A stretch of 64,000 bases of DNA from Erythrobacter sp. HKB08 (GCF_004114695.1 NZ_CP035310.1:310001-374000); one strand, 5' to 3'. Counted from the stretch's first letter, positions 40,971 to 49,928 are shown. Numbers and translations: made by a program. The notes: generated by a model from the letters alone, not told the origin.

Positions 40971-42365
40971 TCAATAGGCGTTGTGGTGTCGCAGGACGCC
41001 CAGTGTCCTGACGGCGATCATCAGGTCGCGCTGCAGGCTCCAGTTCGCGATATATTCGAGATCGGATTGCAGGCGCATCTCGAGGTCGCTCTCCTTCTCC
41101 GTCGCCCCCCGATGCCCGCGAACCTGCGCGAGGCCGGTCATGCCCGGCTTCAAGGAATGGCGGTGCCAATAACGCTCGTCGACTTCCCAGAAGCGCTTGT
41201 CGCCCGCTTGCGAAGCGATCGCGTGCGGCCTCGGCCCGACGATCGACATCTCGCCTCGCAACACATTGAACAGCTGCGGCAGCTCGTCGATGCTCGTCTG
41301 CCTGAGGAAGCGGCCGAGCGGGGTGATCCGGTCATCGTCGCGCGCGGTCGAACGCTCGCCCGTCCCGTCCGCGTGTTCGCTGCGCATGGTGCGAAACTTG
41401 AACATCGGGAAGAAGCGATTGCCGCGACCATGGCGTTTCTGGACGAACAGGGCGCGCTCGCCGTCCTGCAGCCGGATCGCGACGGCAATCAGCAGCATTG
41501 GCAGGGCGAGGACCAGTAGCGCGCTTCCGGCAACGACAAGATCGAAGAAGCGCTTGCCGATACGTCCGCGCAAGCCCAGCGGGCCGGTCGATACGACGAG
41601 GCCGGTGCGCGCCTGGTTGTCGTAGCGTTCGATCCCGAGGATCGGCATTTCGCCGGTCGTGTCGCTGATCACCTGCCCGTCGACACCAGCGGAGCGCAGG
41701 ACGAAAGCCCAAAGCTCGCGGCGCTCGGCAGGGCAGGTGACGATCACCTGCTCCTGGTTCGTCAGGCACTGGCCGAGACGGTTGAGCATGTCGGGATCGT
41801 CGCGATTGGGGACGAGGCCGGCCTCGCCCGCACACAGGTGGCGCGCATGGCCGAGCGTGAAACTCGGGCCGCCATCGTCGATCACCAGCACATTGCGCGC
41901 GACCTCGCCCCAGCGGCGGCGCAGGACAGCGGCGCTGGCGACCCGCAGTCCGGCAAGCAAAGCCCCCGAAATGACGATCCCGAGGGTGAATGTCCCGCGC
42001 GAGAAAGTGGCGTTGAACTTCGCATAGAAGGCAATGAAGTTGAGCAAGGCCGCTGCCACGATCATGGCCAGCGCAATCCGCCTGATCGCATAGCCGGCAT
42101 CGGTCAGCGAGCGGATCGAATAGACCCTCTGGTAGAGCGCGATCGTCAGGAAAAGCGGCACGATAAGCTGCGCCTCGAGCATCGCCTGCGCGTCGGGCAA
42201 GGCGCCGCGATAGGCGAGCCCGGCAAGCGCGAAACCCAAGGCGACCAATGCGACATCGGCAAGTACGAGGAACAGGTACGCGCGCAGCCGCTTGTGCTCG
42301 AGCGAAGGCACGGCCGGGCCTACGGCCGATCGTTCGCCATTCAGCCTGAATGCTGGCGCGTTCAT
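40971..42365 (-). CDS. Polyprenyl-phosphate sugar phosphotransferase (initiating transferase, WcaJ-like)
   Basis: A 464-residue enzyme that starts the repeat unit by moving a sugar-1-phosphate from a UDP-sugar to undecaprenyl phosphate. Four N-terminal helices (residues 28-150) and a central domain lead to the bacterial sugar transferase domain: GKRFFDLVVAGSALLVLALPMLLIA, KRHGRGNRFFPMFKFRTM, TSIDELPQLFNVLRGEMSIVGPRPH and HSLKPGMTGLAQVRG. The sugar is usually glucose or galactose, which fits galU at 52 kb, but it cannot be fixed from sequence. Confidence 0.93.
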   Translation of the reverse strand: MNAPAFRLNGERSAVGPAVPSLEHKRLRAYLFLVLADVALVALGFALAGLAYRGALPDAQAMLEAQLIVPLFLTIALYQRVYSIRSLTDAGYAIRRIALAMIVAAALLNFIAFYAKFNATFSRGTFTLGIVISGALLAGLRVASAAVLRRRWGEVARNVLVIDDGGPSFTLGHARHLCAGEAGLVPNRDDPDMLNRLGQCLTNQEQVIVTCPAERRELWAFVLRSAGVDGQVISDTTGEMPILGIERYDNQARTGLVVSTGPLGLRGRIGKRFFDLVVAGSALLVLALPMLLIAVAIRLQDGERALFVQKRHGRGNRFFPMFKFRTMRSEHADGTGERSTARDDDRITPLGRFLRQTSIDELPQLFNVLRGEMSIVGPRPHAIASQAGDKRFWEVDERYWHRHSLKPGMTGLAQVRGHRGATEKESDLEMRLQSDLEYIANWSLQRDLMIAVRTLGVLRHHNAY

Positions 42366-42465
42366 TGCAACTCGCTTTCGTGCGGACCCGACCGGGTTCT
42401 ATCAGGACGGAACCGATTAACCGCTCTACGCAGTACTACTTATCAACAGTAGATGGAATTCCGCC

Positions 42466-43497
42466 CTAGCGGCGCGGTGCAGCGGCGCGGGCGATCTCGG
42501 CGAGCCCCTGCGACAGCAGAAGGTCGGCGGACTGGCTGTTGGCGAGCAATTGCTGGTGCATTTCGGCGAGGCGCGAGACCAGCCGGTCGAGCTTCTTGCC
42601 ACGCCAGCGGCGCAGCTGGTTGGCGATGTCGCGCTCGTCCTTCCAGAAGATGCGACGCGCACGCTTTTCTGCCTGGATCGTCTGCCCGATATCGGCGCGC
42701 GGCCCCATGCGGGCGGAGATCTGCGCCAGTTGCGCGGCGCGGCGCTCGAATGCGAGCAGCAGTCCGACCGGGTTGAGCGAAAGCTCGCGCATGCGCTGGA
42801 GCTCTCCGCCGAGCTTGTTCACCTCGCCCGAGAGGACGGCATTGACGACCGGCATGAAGCCGTCGTCGTCGGTCTTGGCCCCGATCGCATCGAGATCGTC
42901 CGCCGATACGTCGACCGGGCTGGAAGGCGAGCCGTCGAGATAGAGCGCCAGCTTTTCGACCTCGGACGTCGCCAGCCGGATATCGAGGCCCGAGGCACGC
43001 GCGATGCGTTCGGCGATGCCGTCGTTCATCCTCAGCCCGGATGCATCGGCGAGATTGCGCACGGTTGAGGTGATGTCGCGAATGTCGGGCGGATAGAACA
43101 TCGCGACCAGCGCATCGTCGCGGGTCGCGAGCAGCTTGGCGATGCGCGATTTGTCGGTCGCGCCGGTTGCAACGATCAGGACCGGGCAAGCCTCGCCCGA
43201 ACCCAGCAGGAGGTTGCCGACAGCATCGAGCGCCTCGTCACCCGCAGTGCGCACGAGGATGTGACGCTTTTCGCCGAACAGCGAGGTCGAATGCGCTTCG
43301 TCACCGAGCAGGACCGGATCGCGGCGCAGCTCCGCGCCGGGGATTTCGACGCGCTCGCCTGCGTCGGGCAACAAGGAGACGATGGACTGCGCGGCGGCGG
43401 AGGCCCCGGCCTCGTCGGGACCGCAAAAGTAGAAGACCGAGCACTGCTGCGCGGCGCGGCGCGCCTGGTTTGCGAAATCGCGCTGCGTCGCCTTCAC
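42466..43497 (-). CDS. holA: DNA polymerase III subunit delta
   Basis: A 343-residue clamp-loader subunit. The GTG at 43497 overlaps the lptE stop (GTGA). N-terminal QCSVFYFCGPDEAGASAAAQ, the MFYPPDIRDITSTVRNLA region and the C-terminal KDERDIANQLRRWRGKKLDRLVSRLAEMHQQLLANSQSA fit HolA. The leuS-lptE-holA order is a known alphaproteobacterial arrangement and supports the assignment. Confidence 0.9.
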   Translation of the reverse strand: MKATQRDFANQARRAAQQCSVFYFCGPDEAGASAAAQSIVSLLPDAGERVEIPGAELRRDPVLLGDEAHSTSLFGEKRHILVRTAGDEALDAVGNLLLGSGEACPVLIVATGATDKSRIAKLLATRDDALVAMFYPPDIRDITSTVRNLADASGLRMNDGIAERIARASGLDIRLATSEVEKLALYLDGSPSSPVDVSADDLDAIGAKTDDDGFMPVVNAVLSGEVNKLGGELQRMRELSLNPVGLLLAFERRAAQLAQISARMGPRADIGQTIQAEKRARRIFWKDERDIANQLRRWRGKKLDRLVSRLAEMHQQLLANSQSADLLLSQGLAEIARAAAPRR

Positions 43498-43985
43498 TGG
43501 CGATCCCTGAGCGCGAGCGAGACCTGCGTCACAATGCGCCCGGCGACTTCCTCGGCGAGGTTTTCGAGCGCGCGTTCTTCCGCCGCAATGGTCGCATATT
43601 CGCTTGAGACGACGTCGATGCCGGCATCCGAGCCGGCGGTCCGGTCGAGCAGGATTTCGCCATTGGCCAGGTCGACCAGTTGGTAACGCGCGCGCAGGAT
43701 GCGGCGCTCGCGGCTGATCGAATCGTCGCTCAGCACGCCTAGGCCTTCGAGCTGGTCGTCGAGCCGCACATCGAGCCGGTAGCGCGGGCTCGCATCGCCC
43801 GCGACGCCGAGCCGGTCGGTCAACGCATTGCGCATGAGCCAGCCGGCACGCCCCTCGATTGCGGGAACATCGACGGCCGCGAGTCCCTGTCCGACCTGCC
43901 CGCTGCTGCCGCCCGCATACATCGGCTGCAGGCCGCAAGCCGACAGCGCGAGAGCGAGGAGAAGAAGGGCAGAAGCGCGGATCAC
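43494..43985 (-). CDS. lptE: LPS assembly lipoprotein LptE
   Basis: A 163-residue lipoprotein starting at a GTG that overlaps the leuS stop (GTGA). The lipobox LSAC places Cys at residue 17, followed by GLQPMYAGGSSG, the usual LptE start in alphaproteobacteria. The later IVTQVSLALRDRQ tail is also typical. LptE plugs the LptD barrel in the outer membrane. Its place between leuS and holA is conserved. Confidence 0.9.
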   Translation of the reverse strand: MIRASALLLLALALSACGLQPMYAGGSSGQVGQGLAAVDVPAIEGRAGWLMRNALTDRLGVAGDASPRYRLDVRLDDQLEGLGVLSDDSISRERRILRARYQLVDLANGEILLDRTAGSDAGIDVVSSEYATIAAEERALENLAEEVAGRIVTQVSLALRDRQ

Positions 43986-46495
43986 GTAACGATATTCACC
44001 AGCCTGTCGGGCACGACGATGACCTTGCGAACCTCGGCCCCGTCGATCGAACGCTGCACCTTCTCGCTGGCGAGCGCAAGCGCCTCCAGCTCGTCCTTCG
44101 ACAGGCCCTTGGCGACGGTCAGCGTGTCGCGCAGCTTGCCGCGGTGCTGGACCGCGATGGTCACCTCGTCGTCGACCAACAGCGCCGGATCGACTTCGGG
44201 CCAGGCTGCTTCGGCCAGCAGCCCTTCGCCGCCCATGTTCGACCAGGCTTCCTCGGCAAGGTGCGGCATCATGGGGGAGACGAGATGCAGCACGGCGCGG
44301 ATGGCCTCGCTGCGGCTCGCGCTCGCCTCGGCCTTTTCGATCGCGCCGGTCAGCTCGTAAATACGGGCAACCGCCTTGTTGAAGCCGAGCGCTTCGATGT
44401 CGTCGGCAACCGCAGCAATGGTCTGGTGCGTCTTGCGGGCAAGCGCCTTGTCCTCGCCCTCGGCCGAAGCATCGTACTGGCCGAACAGGCGCCAAAGCCG
44501 CTGGACGAAGCGCCAGCAGCCCTCGATGCCAGCTTCGGACCAGGGCAGGTCGCGTTCGGGCGGGCTGTCGGACAGCATGAACCAGCGCACCGCATCGGCG
44601 CCATATTGTTCGATGATCGTGTCCGGATCGACGACGTTCTTCTTCGACTTGGACATCTTGATGACGCGGCCGATCTTCACCGGCTTGCCATCCGCCTTGA
44701 GTGTCGCAGCCTCGCCGGTCCGCTCGACTTCTTCGGGGGTGAAGTAGGTCTCGCGCCCGCCGTCATCGCGGCTGTAGGTCTCGTGCGTCACCATGCCCTG
44801 CGTGAACAGCGAGGCGAAGGGCTCCTTCACGTCGACCAGCCCGCAATGCGCCAGCGCGCGGGTCCAGAAGCGGGCGTAGAGCAGGTGCAGGATCGCGTGT
44901 TCGATCCCGCCGATATACTGTTCGACCGGCATCCACTTGGCGACCTCGTCCTTGTCGAACGGCTTGTCGTCCGGCTGGCTGGCGAAGCGCAGGAAATACC
45001 ACGAGCTGTCGACGAAAGTGTCGAGCGTGTCGGTTTCGCGCTCGGCCTTGCCGCCGCAGGTCGGGCAGTCGACATGCTTCCATGTCGCGTGGCGCAGCAG
45101 CGGGTTGCCCGGGGTCTGGAAGTCCACGTCTTCCGGCAGGGTGATTGGCAGGCTGTCCTTCGGCGCCGGGACGACACCGCACTTCTCGCAGTGGATGAAG
45201 GGGATCGGCGTGCCCCAGTAGCGCTGGCGCGAAACGCCCCAGTCCCGCAGGCGCCAGACGGTCTTGCCCTCGCCCGCACCCTGCGCCTCGATGCGCTTGA
45301 TGATCTCGCGCTTGGCGTCCTCGACCTCCATGCCGTCGAGGAAGTCGGAGTTCACGATCACGCCATCGCCCGCTTCCGCTTCGCCATCGAAGGGCTTGCC
45401 CGCGTCCTCGACGCTCGTAGCGACGACACGCGGGATCGGCAGGCCGTACTTGGTCGCGAATTCGAAGTCGCGCTGGTCGTGGCCCGGCACCGCCATGATC
45501 GCGCCGGTGCCGTAATCCATCAGCACGAAGTTCGCGATGTAGACCGGCAGGTCCGCACCGGTGAACGGATGCCTCGCGGTGATGCCGGTGTCGAAGCCAA
45601 GCTTCTCGGCCTTCTCGAGTTCGGCCGCGGTCGTGCCGCCCTTCTTGCACAGGGCGATGAAGTCGCGCGCCGCATCGCTGTCGAGCGATTGCGCGACCGG
45701 GTGGTCGGCGGCCACCGCGACGAAGCTCGCACCGAAGATCGTGTCCGGGCGCGTCGTGTAGACCGGCAGCTTCTCGCCATTCGACAGCTCGAAACTGAAT
45801 TCGAGGCCCTTGGACTTGCCGATCCAGTTTTCCTGCATCAGCCGCACCTTGTCGGGCCAGTCTTCGAGATCGCCAAGGCCGGCCAGCAGGTCTTCGGCGA
45901 AGTCGGTGATCTTGAGGAACCACTGGTTGAGCTTGCGCTTCTCGACTTCCGCGCCGCTTCGCCAGCCCTTGCCGTCGATCACCTGCTCGTTGGCGAGCAC
46001 GGTCATGTCGACCGGGTCCCAGTTGACCTCGCTCTCCTTGCGATAGACGAGGCCCGCTTCGTAGAGGTCGAGGAACAGCGCCTGTTCGTGGCCGTAATAT
46101 TCCGGGTCGCAGGTCGCGAATTCGCGAGACCAGTCGAGCGCGAAGCCGATGCGCTTCAATTGCGCTTTCATGTTGGCGATATTGTCGCGCGTCCAGCCGC
46201 CCGGATGCACGCCCTTCTCCATCGCGGCGTTTTCCGCCGGCATGCCGAAAGCGTCCCAGCCCATCGGGTGGAGCACTTCGTGGCCGCGCATCTTCTTGTA
46301 GCGCGCGAGCACGTCGCCCATCGTGTAGTTGCGCACATGCCCGATGTGGATGCGCCCCGACGGATAGGGGAACATCTCGAGCACGTAGCTCTTCGGCTTG
46401 GTCGAGTTGCTGTCGGCCTCGAAGCAACGCGCGTCGTCCCACGCACGCTGCCAGCGCCCGTCGGCGCTCGACGGATCGAAACGGTTATCGCTCAT
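43982..46495 (-). CDS. leuS: Leucyl-tRNA synthetase
   Basis: A full-length class I synthetase of 837 residues from the ATG at 46495. The HIGH signature is YPSGRIHIGHVRN near residue 45, the zinc-type insert carries CEKCG and CPTCGG, the editing domain has TTRPDTIFGASFV, and the KMSKS loop is KMSKSKKNVVDP. An upstream ATG at 46525 would add ten residues but lacks support. It heads the leuS-lptE-holA operon. Confidence 0.97.
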   Translation of the reverse strand: MSDNRFDPSSADGRWQRAWDDARCFEADSNSTKPKSYVLEMFPYPSGRIHIGHVRNYTMGDVLARYKKMRGHEVLHPMGWDAFGMPAENAAMEKGVHPGGWTRDNIANMKAQLKRIGFALDWSREFATCDPEYYGHEQALFLDLYEAGLVYRKESEVNWDPVDMTVLANEQVIDGKGWRSGAEVEKRKLNQWFLKITDFAEDLLAGLGDLEDWPDKVRLMQENWIGKSKGLEFSFELSNGEKLPVYTTRPDTIFGASFVAVAADHPVAQSLDSDAARDFIALCKKGGTTAAELEKAEKLGFDTGITARHPFTGADLPVYIANFVLMDYGTGAIMAVPGHDQRDFEFATKYGLPIPRVVATSVEDAGKPFDGEAEAGDGVIVNSDFLDGMEVEDAKREIIKRIEAQGAGEGKTVWRLRDWGVSRQRYWGTPIPFIHCEKCGVVPAPKDSLPITLPEDVDFQTPGNPLLRHATWKHVDCPTCGGKAERETDTLDTFVDSSWYFLRFASQPDDKPFDKDEVAKWMPVEQYIGGIEHAILHLLYARFWTRALAHCGLVDVKEPFASLFTQGMVTHETYSRDDGGRETYFTPEEVERTGEAATLKADGKPVKIGRVIKMSKSKKNVVDPDTIIEQYGADAVRWFMLSDSPPERDLPWSEAGIEGCWRFVQRLWRLFGQYDASAEGEDKALARKTHQTIAAVADDIEALGFNKAVARIYELTGAIEKAEASASRSEAIRAVLHLVSPMMPHLAEEAWSNMGGEGLLAEAAWPEVDPALLVDDEVTIAVQHRGKLRDTLTVAKGLSKDELEALALASEKVQRSIDGAEVRKVIVVPDRLVNIVT

Positions 46496-46672
46496 GTCAG
46501 CCCTGTTAGGGATTTGGCGGCTCATTGGAAGAGCCTAGACGCTAGGGAAGGACTTTCCCCGGGCCGGAGCGAAAATCGTTCTGTGCGAGAACCGGCGCGC
46601 AGCGACTGCAAAGGTCGTGAGCACCGGAAGCGCAGCGCAGGGCGATTTGCAGCCCGGCCCCAAAAACAAAAA

Positions 46673-46681
46673 GGGGGGGGG
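46673..46681. repeat. Run of nine G bases next to a gene end
   Basis: Nine consecutive G bases follow an A-rich stretch (CCCCAAAAACAAAAAG). The run ends three bases before the complement of the DUF3576 gene stop. It is the longest homopolymer noticed in the window. It lies in the 3' untranslated part of the minus-strand transcript. Confidence 0.8.
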
Positions 46682-46684
46682 AAG

Positions 46685-47137
46685 TTAGCCCGTGACGGCC
46701 TGGCGGCGCAGTTCGCGGGCCTTGGTCAGGATGATGTCTTCCAGCTTCTGCACGGTGGCAGCCTGGACCGGAGCATCGACCCAGTTGCCGCCCTGCATGA
46801 CCTGGCGGCTGGCGGCGACGCGAAGTGCATCGGCGCGCAGGTCCTGGTCGAGGATGGAGACGGTCAGCTTGACGCGTTCGCTCGGGTTCTGCGGATTGGC
46901 GTACCAGTCGGTGACGATCACGCCGCCCGCACTGTCGGCCTGCAGCAGCGGCGCGAAGGCCACCGTGTCGAGCGAGGCGCGCCAGAGGTAGGAGTTCACC
47001 CCGATCGTCGTCACCTGCGCTGCGGCAAGGTCGGCCTGCGGGCGCTCGCGCCCTCCGCATGCGGCGAGGCTCGCCACGGCAGCGGTTGCAAGCAGGATGC
47101 GCCCGGCAGAGCGCGCGAAAGTCTTGGGTGAAGCCAT
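46685..47137 (-). CDS. DUF3576 family lipoprotein
   Basis: A 150-residue protein with a lipoprotein signal (lipobox SLAAC, then GGRERPQ) and the DUF3576 pattern: TTIGVNSYLWRASLDTVAFAPL, ADSAGGVIVTDWYANPQNPSERVKLTVSILDQDLRADALRV and AATVQKLEDIILTKARELR. The function is unknown; members often stand before leuS in alphaproteobacteria, as here. The ATG at 47137 has a GGGACGG-type site upstream. Confidence 0.88.
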   Translation of the reverse strand: MASPKTFARSAGRILLATAAVASLAACGGRERPQADLAAAQVTTIGVNSYLWRASLDTVAFAPLLQADSAGGVIVTDWYANPQNPSERVKLTVSILDQDLRADALRVAASRQVMQGGNWVDAPVQAATVQKLEDIILTKARELRRQAVTG

Positions 47138-47468
47138 GGTCCGTCCCGGTCCTCGAAATTCTTGTTCGTTCACGCCTCTAAAGAGGCATCGCCCCAACGG
47201 CAAGGCATCGCGCCACAAAGCCGTGCGCCAATTGCCGGGGCCGCCTGATCAACACGCCCCGGCGGCTGAACCGGGCCTTAAACTATCCATGGGGCACACA
47301 AGTGTGGACCTGCTGCCACACAGCGGCAGATTAGCCATTCCCTAGGGTTAAACCGCTTTCCCTGCTATCGTGACAAACCTATCAATGTGAGTCGCTTAGC
47401 AGGGACTCGGTCAGGAACCGTTCAGCGGGTTTCGTGTCTAAGCAGCGGAGAGGTAATTCGACGACGCC
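47138..47468. other. Long divergent intergenic region with inverted repeats
   Basis: This 331-base gap between divergent genes has no supported ORF. It contains CACACAAGTGTG (47294-47305), GTGTGG with CCACAC a few bases on, and an eight-base inverted repeat CCCTGCTA (47360-47367) with TAGCAGGG (47397-47404). These could be operators or leader stems for either gene. A GGAACC at 47414 lacks a correctly spaced partner. Confidence 0.4.
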
Positions 47469-48206
47469 ATGGGCAAGCGAGCAAACATCGTAAAAGGTCG
47501 GGCTGGCCGCGCAGTATGCGCCGCCGCCGCTTTTGCGCTGCTCGTGCCGAGCGCGGTCGTTGCTCTCCCCTCGCTGACGCAGGATGGCGAGATCGCCAAT
47601 TTCGGGATTTTCACGCCCGCGAATGTCGATCCCGAACTCGCGCAGCGCGTCTCGGCCAACATTCGTTCGAAGGGGCTCGCCGCCCGCTTCACGCCGGTCG
47701 GCACGGAAGAGAATCGCACCGTCACCGTCGCAGTGCGCGTCGATGAAGGTACGGCTCGCGCCATCTCGGTTCGCAATGCGACTGCCGCAGCAGCCGGTCC
47801 TGCCGGCCAGCGCAGCAGCACGCTCGCGGCGACTCAGTACAATCTCGGCATCGCGCGCGGTTATCAGAACTTCGCCAAGGCGCCGGCGCTGCCGGATAAC
47901 GTCCGCCGGATCGACATGCCCGATCTCTCGGCCTTCGAGCCGGGTCGTGGCAGCGAAGCCGACAAGCCGTCACGCTTCCAGCCGCGCATCTCGCTCGAGC
48001 AGAGCGAATCGATCGGCCGCGCCCCGCGCACGCTCGATTCGCGCGGCGAACAGTCGTTCGACCTCGGCGGTGCCTATCGCATCACCAGGAACCTCGACGT
48101 GACCGCGGGTGTCCGCCTGTCGCAGGAAAACGATCGTCTCGCTCCGCTGACCGACAATGTGCAGGACAGCCAGGCGGTCTATGTAGGGACTCAGTTCCGC
48201 TTCTGA
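47469..48206 (+). CDS. Exported protein with barrel-like C-terminus, unknown function
   Basis: A 245-residue protein that I cannot assign. It has a signal peptide (residues 1-33, cleavage near VVALPS), a middle part that includes FGIFTPANVDPELAQRVSAN and TVTVAVRVDEGTARAISVR, and a C-terminal part of alternating strands (SFDLGGAYRITRNLDVTAGVRLSQEND to AVYVGTQFRF). The final Phe and strand pattern suggest outer membrane insertion. It has a long upstream region with inverted repeats and is followed by an intrinsic terminator, so it is probably transcribed alone. Confidence 0.72.
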   Translation: MGKRANIVKGRAGRAVCAAAAFALLVPSAVVALPSLTQDGEIANFGIFTPANVDPELAQRVSANIRSKGLAARFTPVGTEENRTVTVAVRVDEGTARAISVRNATAAAAGPAGQRSSTLAATQYNLGIARGYQNFAKAPALPDNVRRIDMPDLSAFEPGRGSEADKPSRFQPRISLEQSESIGRAPRTLDSRGEQSFDLGGAYRITRNLDVTAGVRLSQENDRLAPLTDNVQDSQAVYVGTQFRF

Positions 48207-48239
48207 TCCCGCTTCCGGATCGTGAATTCGTATGACAAG

Positions 48240-48260
48240 CCCCGCTCCGGCGGGGTTTTT
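48240..48260 (+). terminator. Intrinsic terminator
   Basis: CCCCGC, loop TCCG, GCGGGG and then five T bases form a classical rho-independent terminator, 33 bases after the stop of the barrel-like protein and before the reductase gene. Confidence 0.88.
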
Positions 48261-48327
48261 CTTTGCCTGCATTCCCGGCTGGCCTATGCCTGACGTTACG
48301 GAATCTTGAGAACCGAGGGGATGGAAG

Positions 48328-49050
48328 ATGGCACGCGTTGCAGTTGTTACCGGTGGTTCGCGCGGGATCGGCCGCGCCATTTGCGAAGCCCTGAAGGCAG
48401 ACGGCTTCACGGTCGTCGCCAACTATGCGGGCAATGACGCAGCGGCAAAGGCCTGCGCGGACGAGCTCGGCATCAAGTGCTACAAGTTCGACGTCGGCGA
48501 TCACGAGGCGGTTCTCGCCGGTTGCAAGCAGATCGAGGAAGAGGTCGGCCCGATCGACGTGGTCGTGAACAACGCCGGCATCACGCGCGACGGCACGCTC
48601 CACAGGATGAGCTGGGAAGACTGGAACGAGGTGATGCGCATCAACCTCGGCGGGTGCTTCAACATGGCCAAGGCCTGCTTCCCGGGCATGCGTGAGCGCG
48701 GCTGGGGCCGGATCGTCAACATCGGTTCGATCAACGGACAGGCGGGCCAGTACGGCCAGGTCAACTACGCCGCCGCGAAGTCGGGCATCCACGGTTTCAC
48801 CAAGGCGCTGGCACAGGAAGGCGCGAAATTCGGCGTGACGGTGAACGCGATCGCGCCGGGCTATATCGACACCGACATGGTCGCCGCCGTGCCCGAGCCG
48901 GTGCTGGAAAAGATCGTCGCCAAGATCCCGGTCGGCCGCCTCGGCCATGCAGAGGAAATCGCGCGCGGCGTGTCCTTCCTCTGCGCGGACGATGCAGGCT
49001 TCGTCACCGGCTCGACCATGAGCATCAATGGCGGCCAGCACATGTACTGA
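48328..49050 (+). CDS. phaB: Acetoacetyl-CoA reductase
   Basis: A 240-residue SDR enzyme that reduces acetoacetyl-CoA to (R)-3-hydroxybutyryl-CoA, the PHB monomer. It has VVTGGSRGIGRAICEAL for NADP binding, NNAGITRDGTLHRM, the catalytic NIGSINGQAGQYGQVNYAAAKSG with Ser, Tyr and Lys, and the end GSTMSINGGQHMY typical of PhaB. The PHB depolymerase at the start of the window shows that storage polymer is also used. A 3-oxoacyl-ACP reductase function is less likely given the C-terminal pattern. Confidence 0.9.
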   Translation: MARVAVVTGGSRGIGRAICEALKADGFTVVANYAGNDAAAKACADELGIKCYKFDVGDHEAVLAGCKQIEEEVGPIDVVVNNAGITRDGTLHRMSWEDWNEVMRINLGGCFNMAKACFPGMRERGWGRIVNIGSINGQAGQYGQVNYAAAKSGIHGFTKALAQEGAKFGVTVNAIAPGYIDTDMVAAVPEPVLEKIVAKIPVGRLGHAEEIARGVSFLCADDAGFVTGSTMSINGGQHMY

Positions 49051-49068
49051 TGTCCGCCCGGGCGCACC

Positions 49069-49842
49069 TTATTCGAATTCGTAATCCCGGGTGATGAAAG
49101 CCTGCCCGTCGTAAGCGAGCGTCACTTTTTCGTAAGCACCCCGGAAGCGCTCGAAATCGGTGTGGAAATAGACGGTCCATTCGTCGAGGCCGTCGCGCTC
49201 TATGACGCTGATGCGCTGCGCTTCCCTTTTCGTCGCCCGTCCGACTTCCATTCGCCGCTCGACGAGACTGTTCCATCCTTCGAGATTGCGCTCATCGGGC
49301 GCAGTCGTTCTCGAATCGGGGCCGAAGTCCTTGCCGTCGACCAGTCCAAGCCAGGCACGCGCGACAAGTTCAGCCTGTTCGAGCTCTTCCTGGGGGACCG
49401 GGGCCGCAGCTGCCATTCGAGATGCGTCGGTCGGGGTATCCGGGGTGGCGGGCATGGCTTCCGGCGAAGTGCCCTGCGTGGCGAGCAGTAGCGAGGCAAA
49501 AATAAGGGACATGAGTGCGGCTCCGATCAGGACGTTTCGAGACGCCTTCGAATGATGGCCATCCGAGGCAGTCGCACCGTCCCCTCCCCCGCTCTCGGGC
49601 GCACCCCCCAAATCCTTGGCCGCAAAGCTTTCGGGTGCCTCGCACTCCGTCTCGAACAGCTTGCGCGCGGCTTCCTTGCTGCTCGTCACGCCCAACTTGC
49701 GACGCGCAGCGCGCAGCCGGTCGTTGATCGTGTGGACCGAGAGAGACAGCTCGCGCGCCATCGACTTCGCGTCGTGCCCGCGCACCATGAGGCGCAGGGT
49801 TTCCTTCTCTTTCTCGGTGAGTTGCGCGAGCCCGTCGGTCAT
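49069..49842 (-). CDS. Membrane-tethered LuxR-type regulator with DUF4019 domain
   Basis: A 257-residue protein with an unusual order: an N-terminal LuxR-type HTH (residues 3-65, LTEKEKETLRLMVRGHDAKSMARELSLSVHTINDRLRAARRKLGV), a Gly/Ser linker, one membrane helix (NVLIGAALMSLIFASLLLA) and a C-terminal DUF4019-like domain (AELVARAWLGLVDGKDFG to the end). The HTH would be cytoplasmic and the DUF4019 part periplasmic. ATG at 49842 begins right at the HTH. It is divergent from an RHH protein gene and converges with phaB. Confidence 0.82.
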   Translation of the reverse strand: MTDGLAQLTEKEKETLRLMVRGHDAKSMARELSLSVHTINDRLRAARRKLGVTSSKEAARKLFETECEAPESFAAKDLGGAPESGGGDGATASDGHHSKASRNVLIGAALMSLIFASLLLATQGTSPEAMPATPDTPTDASRMAAAAPVPQEELEQAELVARAWLGLVDGKDFGPDSRTTAPDERNLEGWNSLVERRMEVGRATKREAQRISVIERDGLDEWTVYFHTDFERFRGAYEKVTLAYDGQAFITRDYEFE

Positions 49843-49928
49843 TGCGCGGCAAGGGTAAGCCTCCCTCACGCAGACAACTACCCCAAAAAATTCGTGTCGA
49901 GCGGGCGGCAGGCGTTTAGGACGGCACC

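Noticed and set aside
42440..42448. TTATCAACA, close to a DnaA box
   Set aside because: Only one copy with a mismatch, no AT-rich unwinding region and no dnaA, gidA or hemE neighbours, so no replication origin is supported.
46496..46684. Possible structured RNA in the gap between leuS and the DUF3576 gene
   Set aside because: The gap has GC-rich repeats of AGCG type but no stable stem with a terminator and no resemblance to an RNA family that I know.
43859..47131. A 1090-codon plus-strand open frame opposite lptE, leuS and the DUF3576 gene
   Set aside because: It spans three clear genes on the other strand and has the same compositional look as other antisense shadows.
47414..47436. GGAACC followed by CGTG, similar to an EcfG stress promoter
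   Set aside because: The spacing between the two parts is 14 bases, shorter than the 16-17 usual for EcfG, and the -10 part is imperfect.
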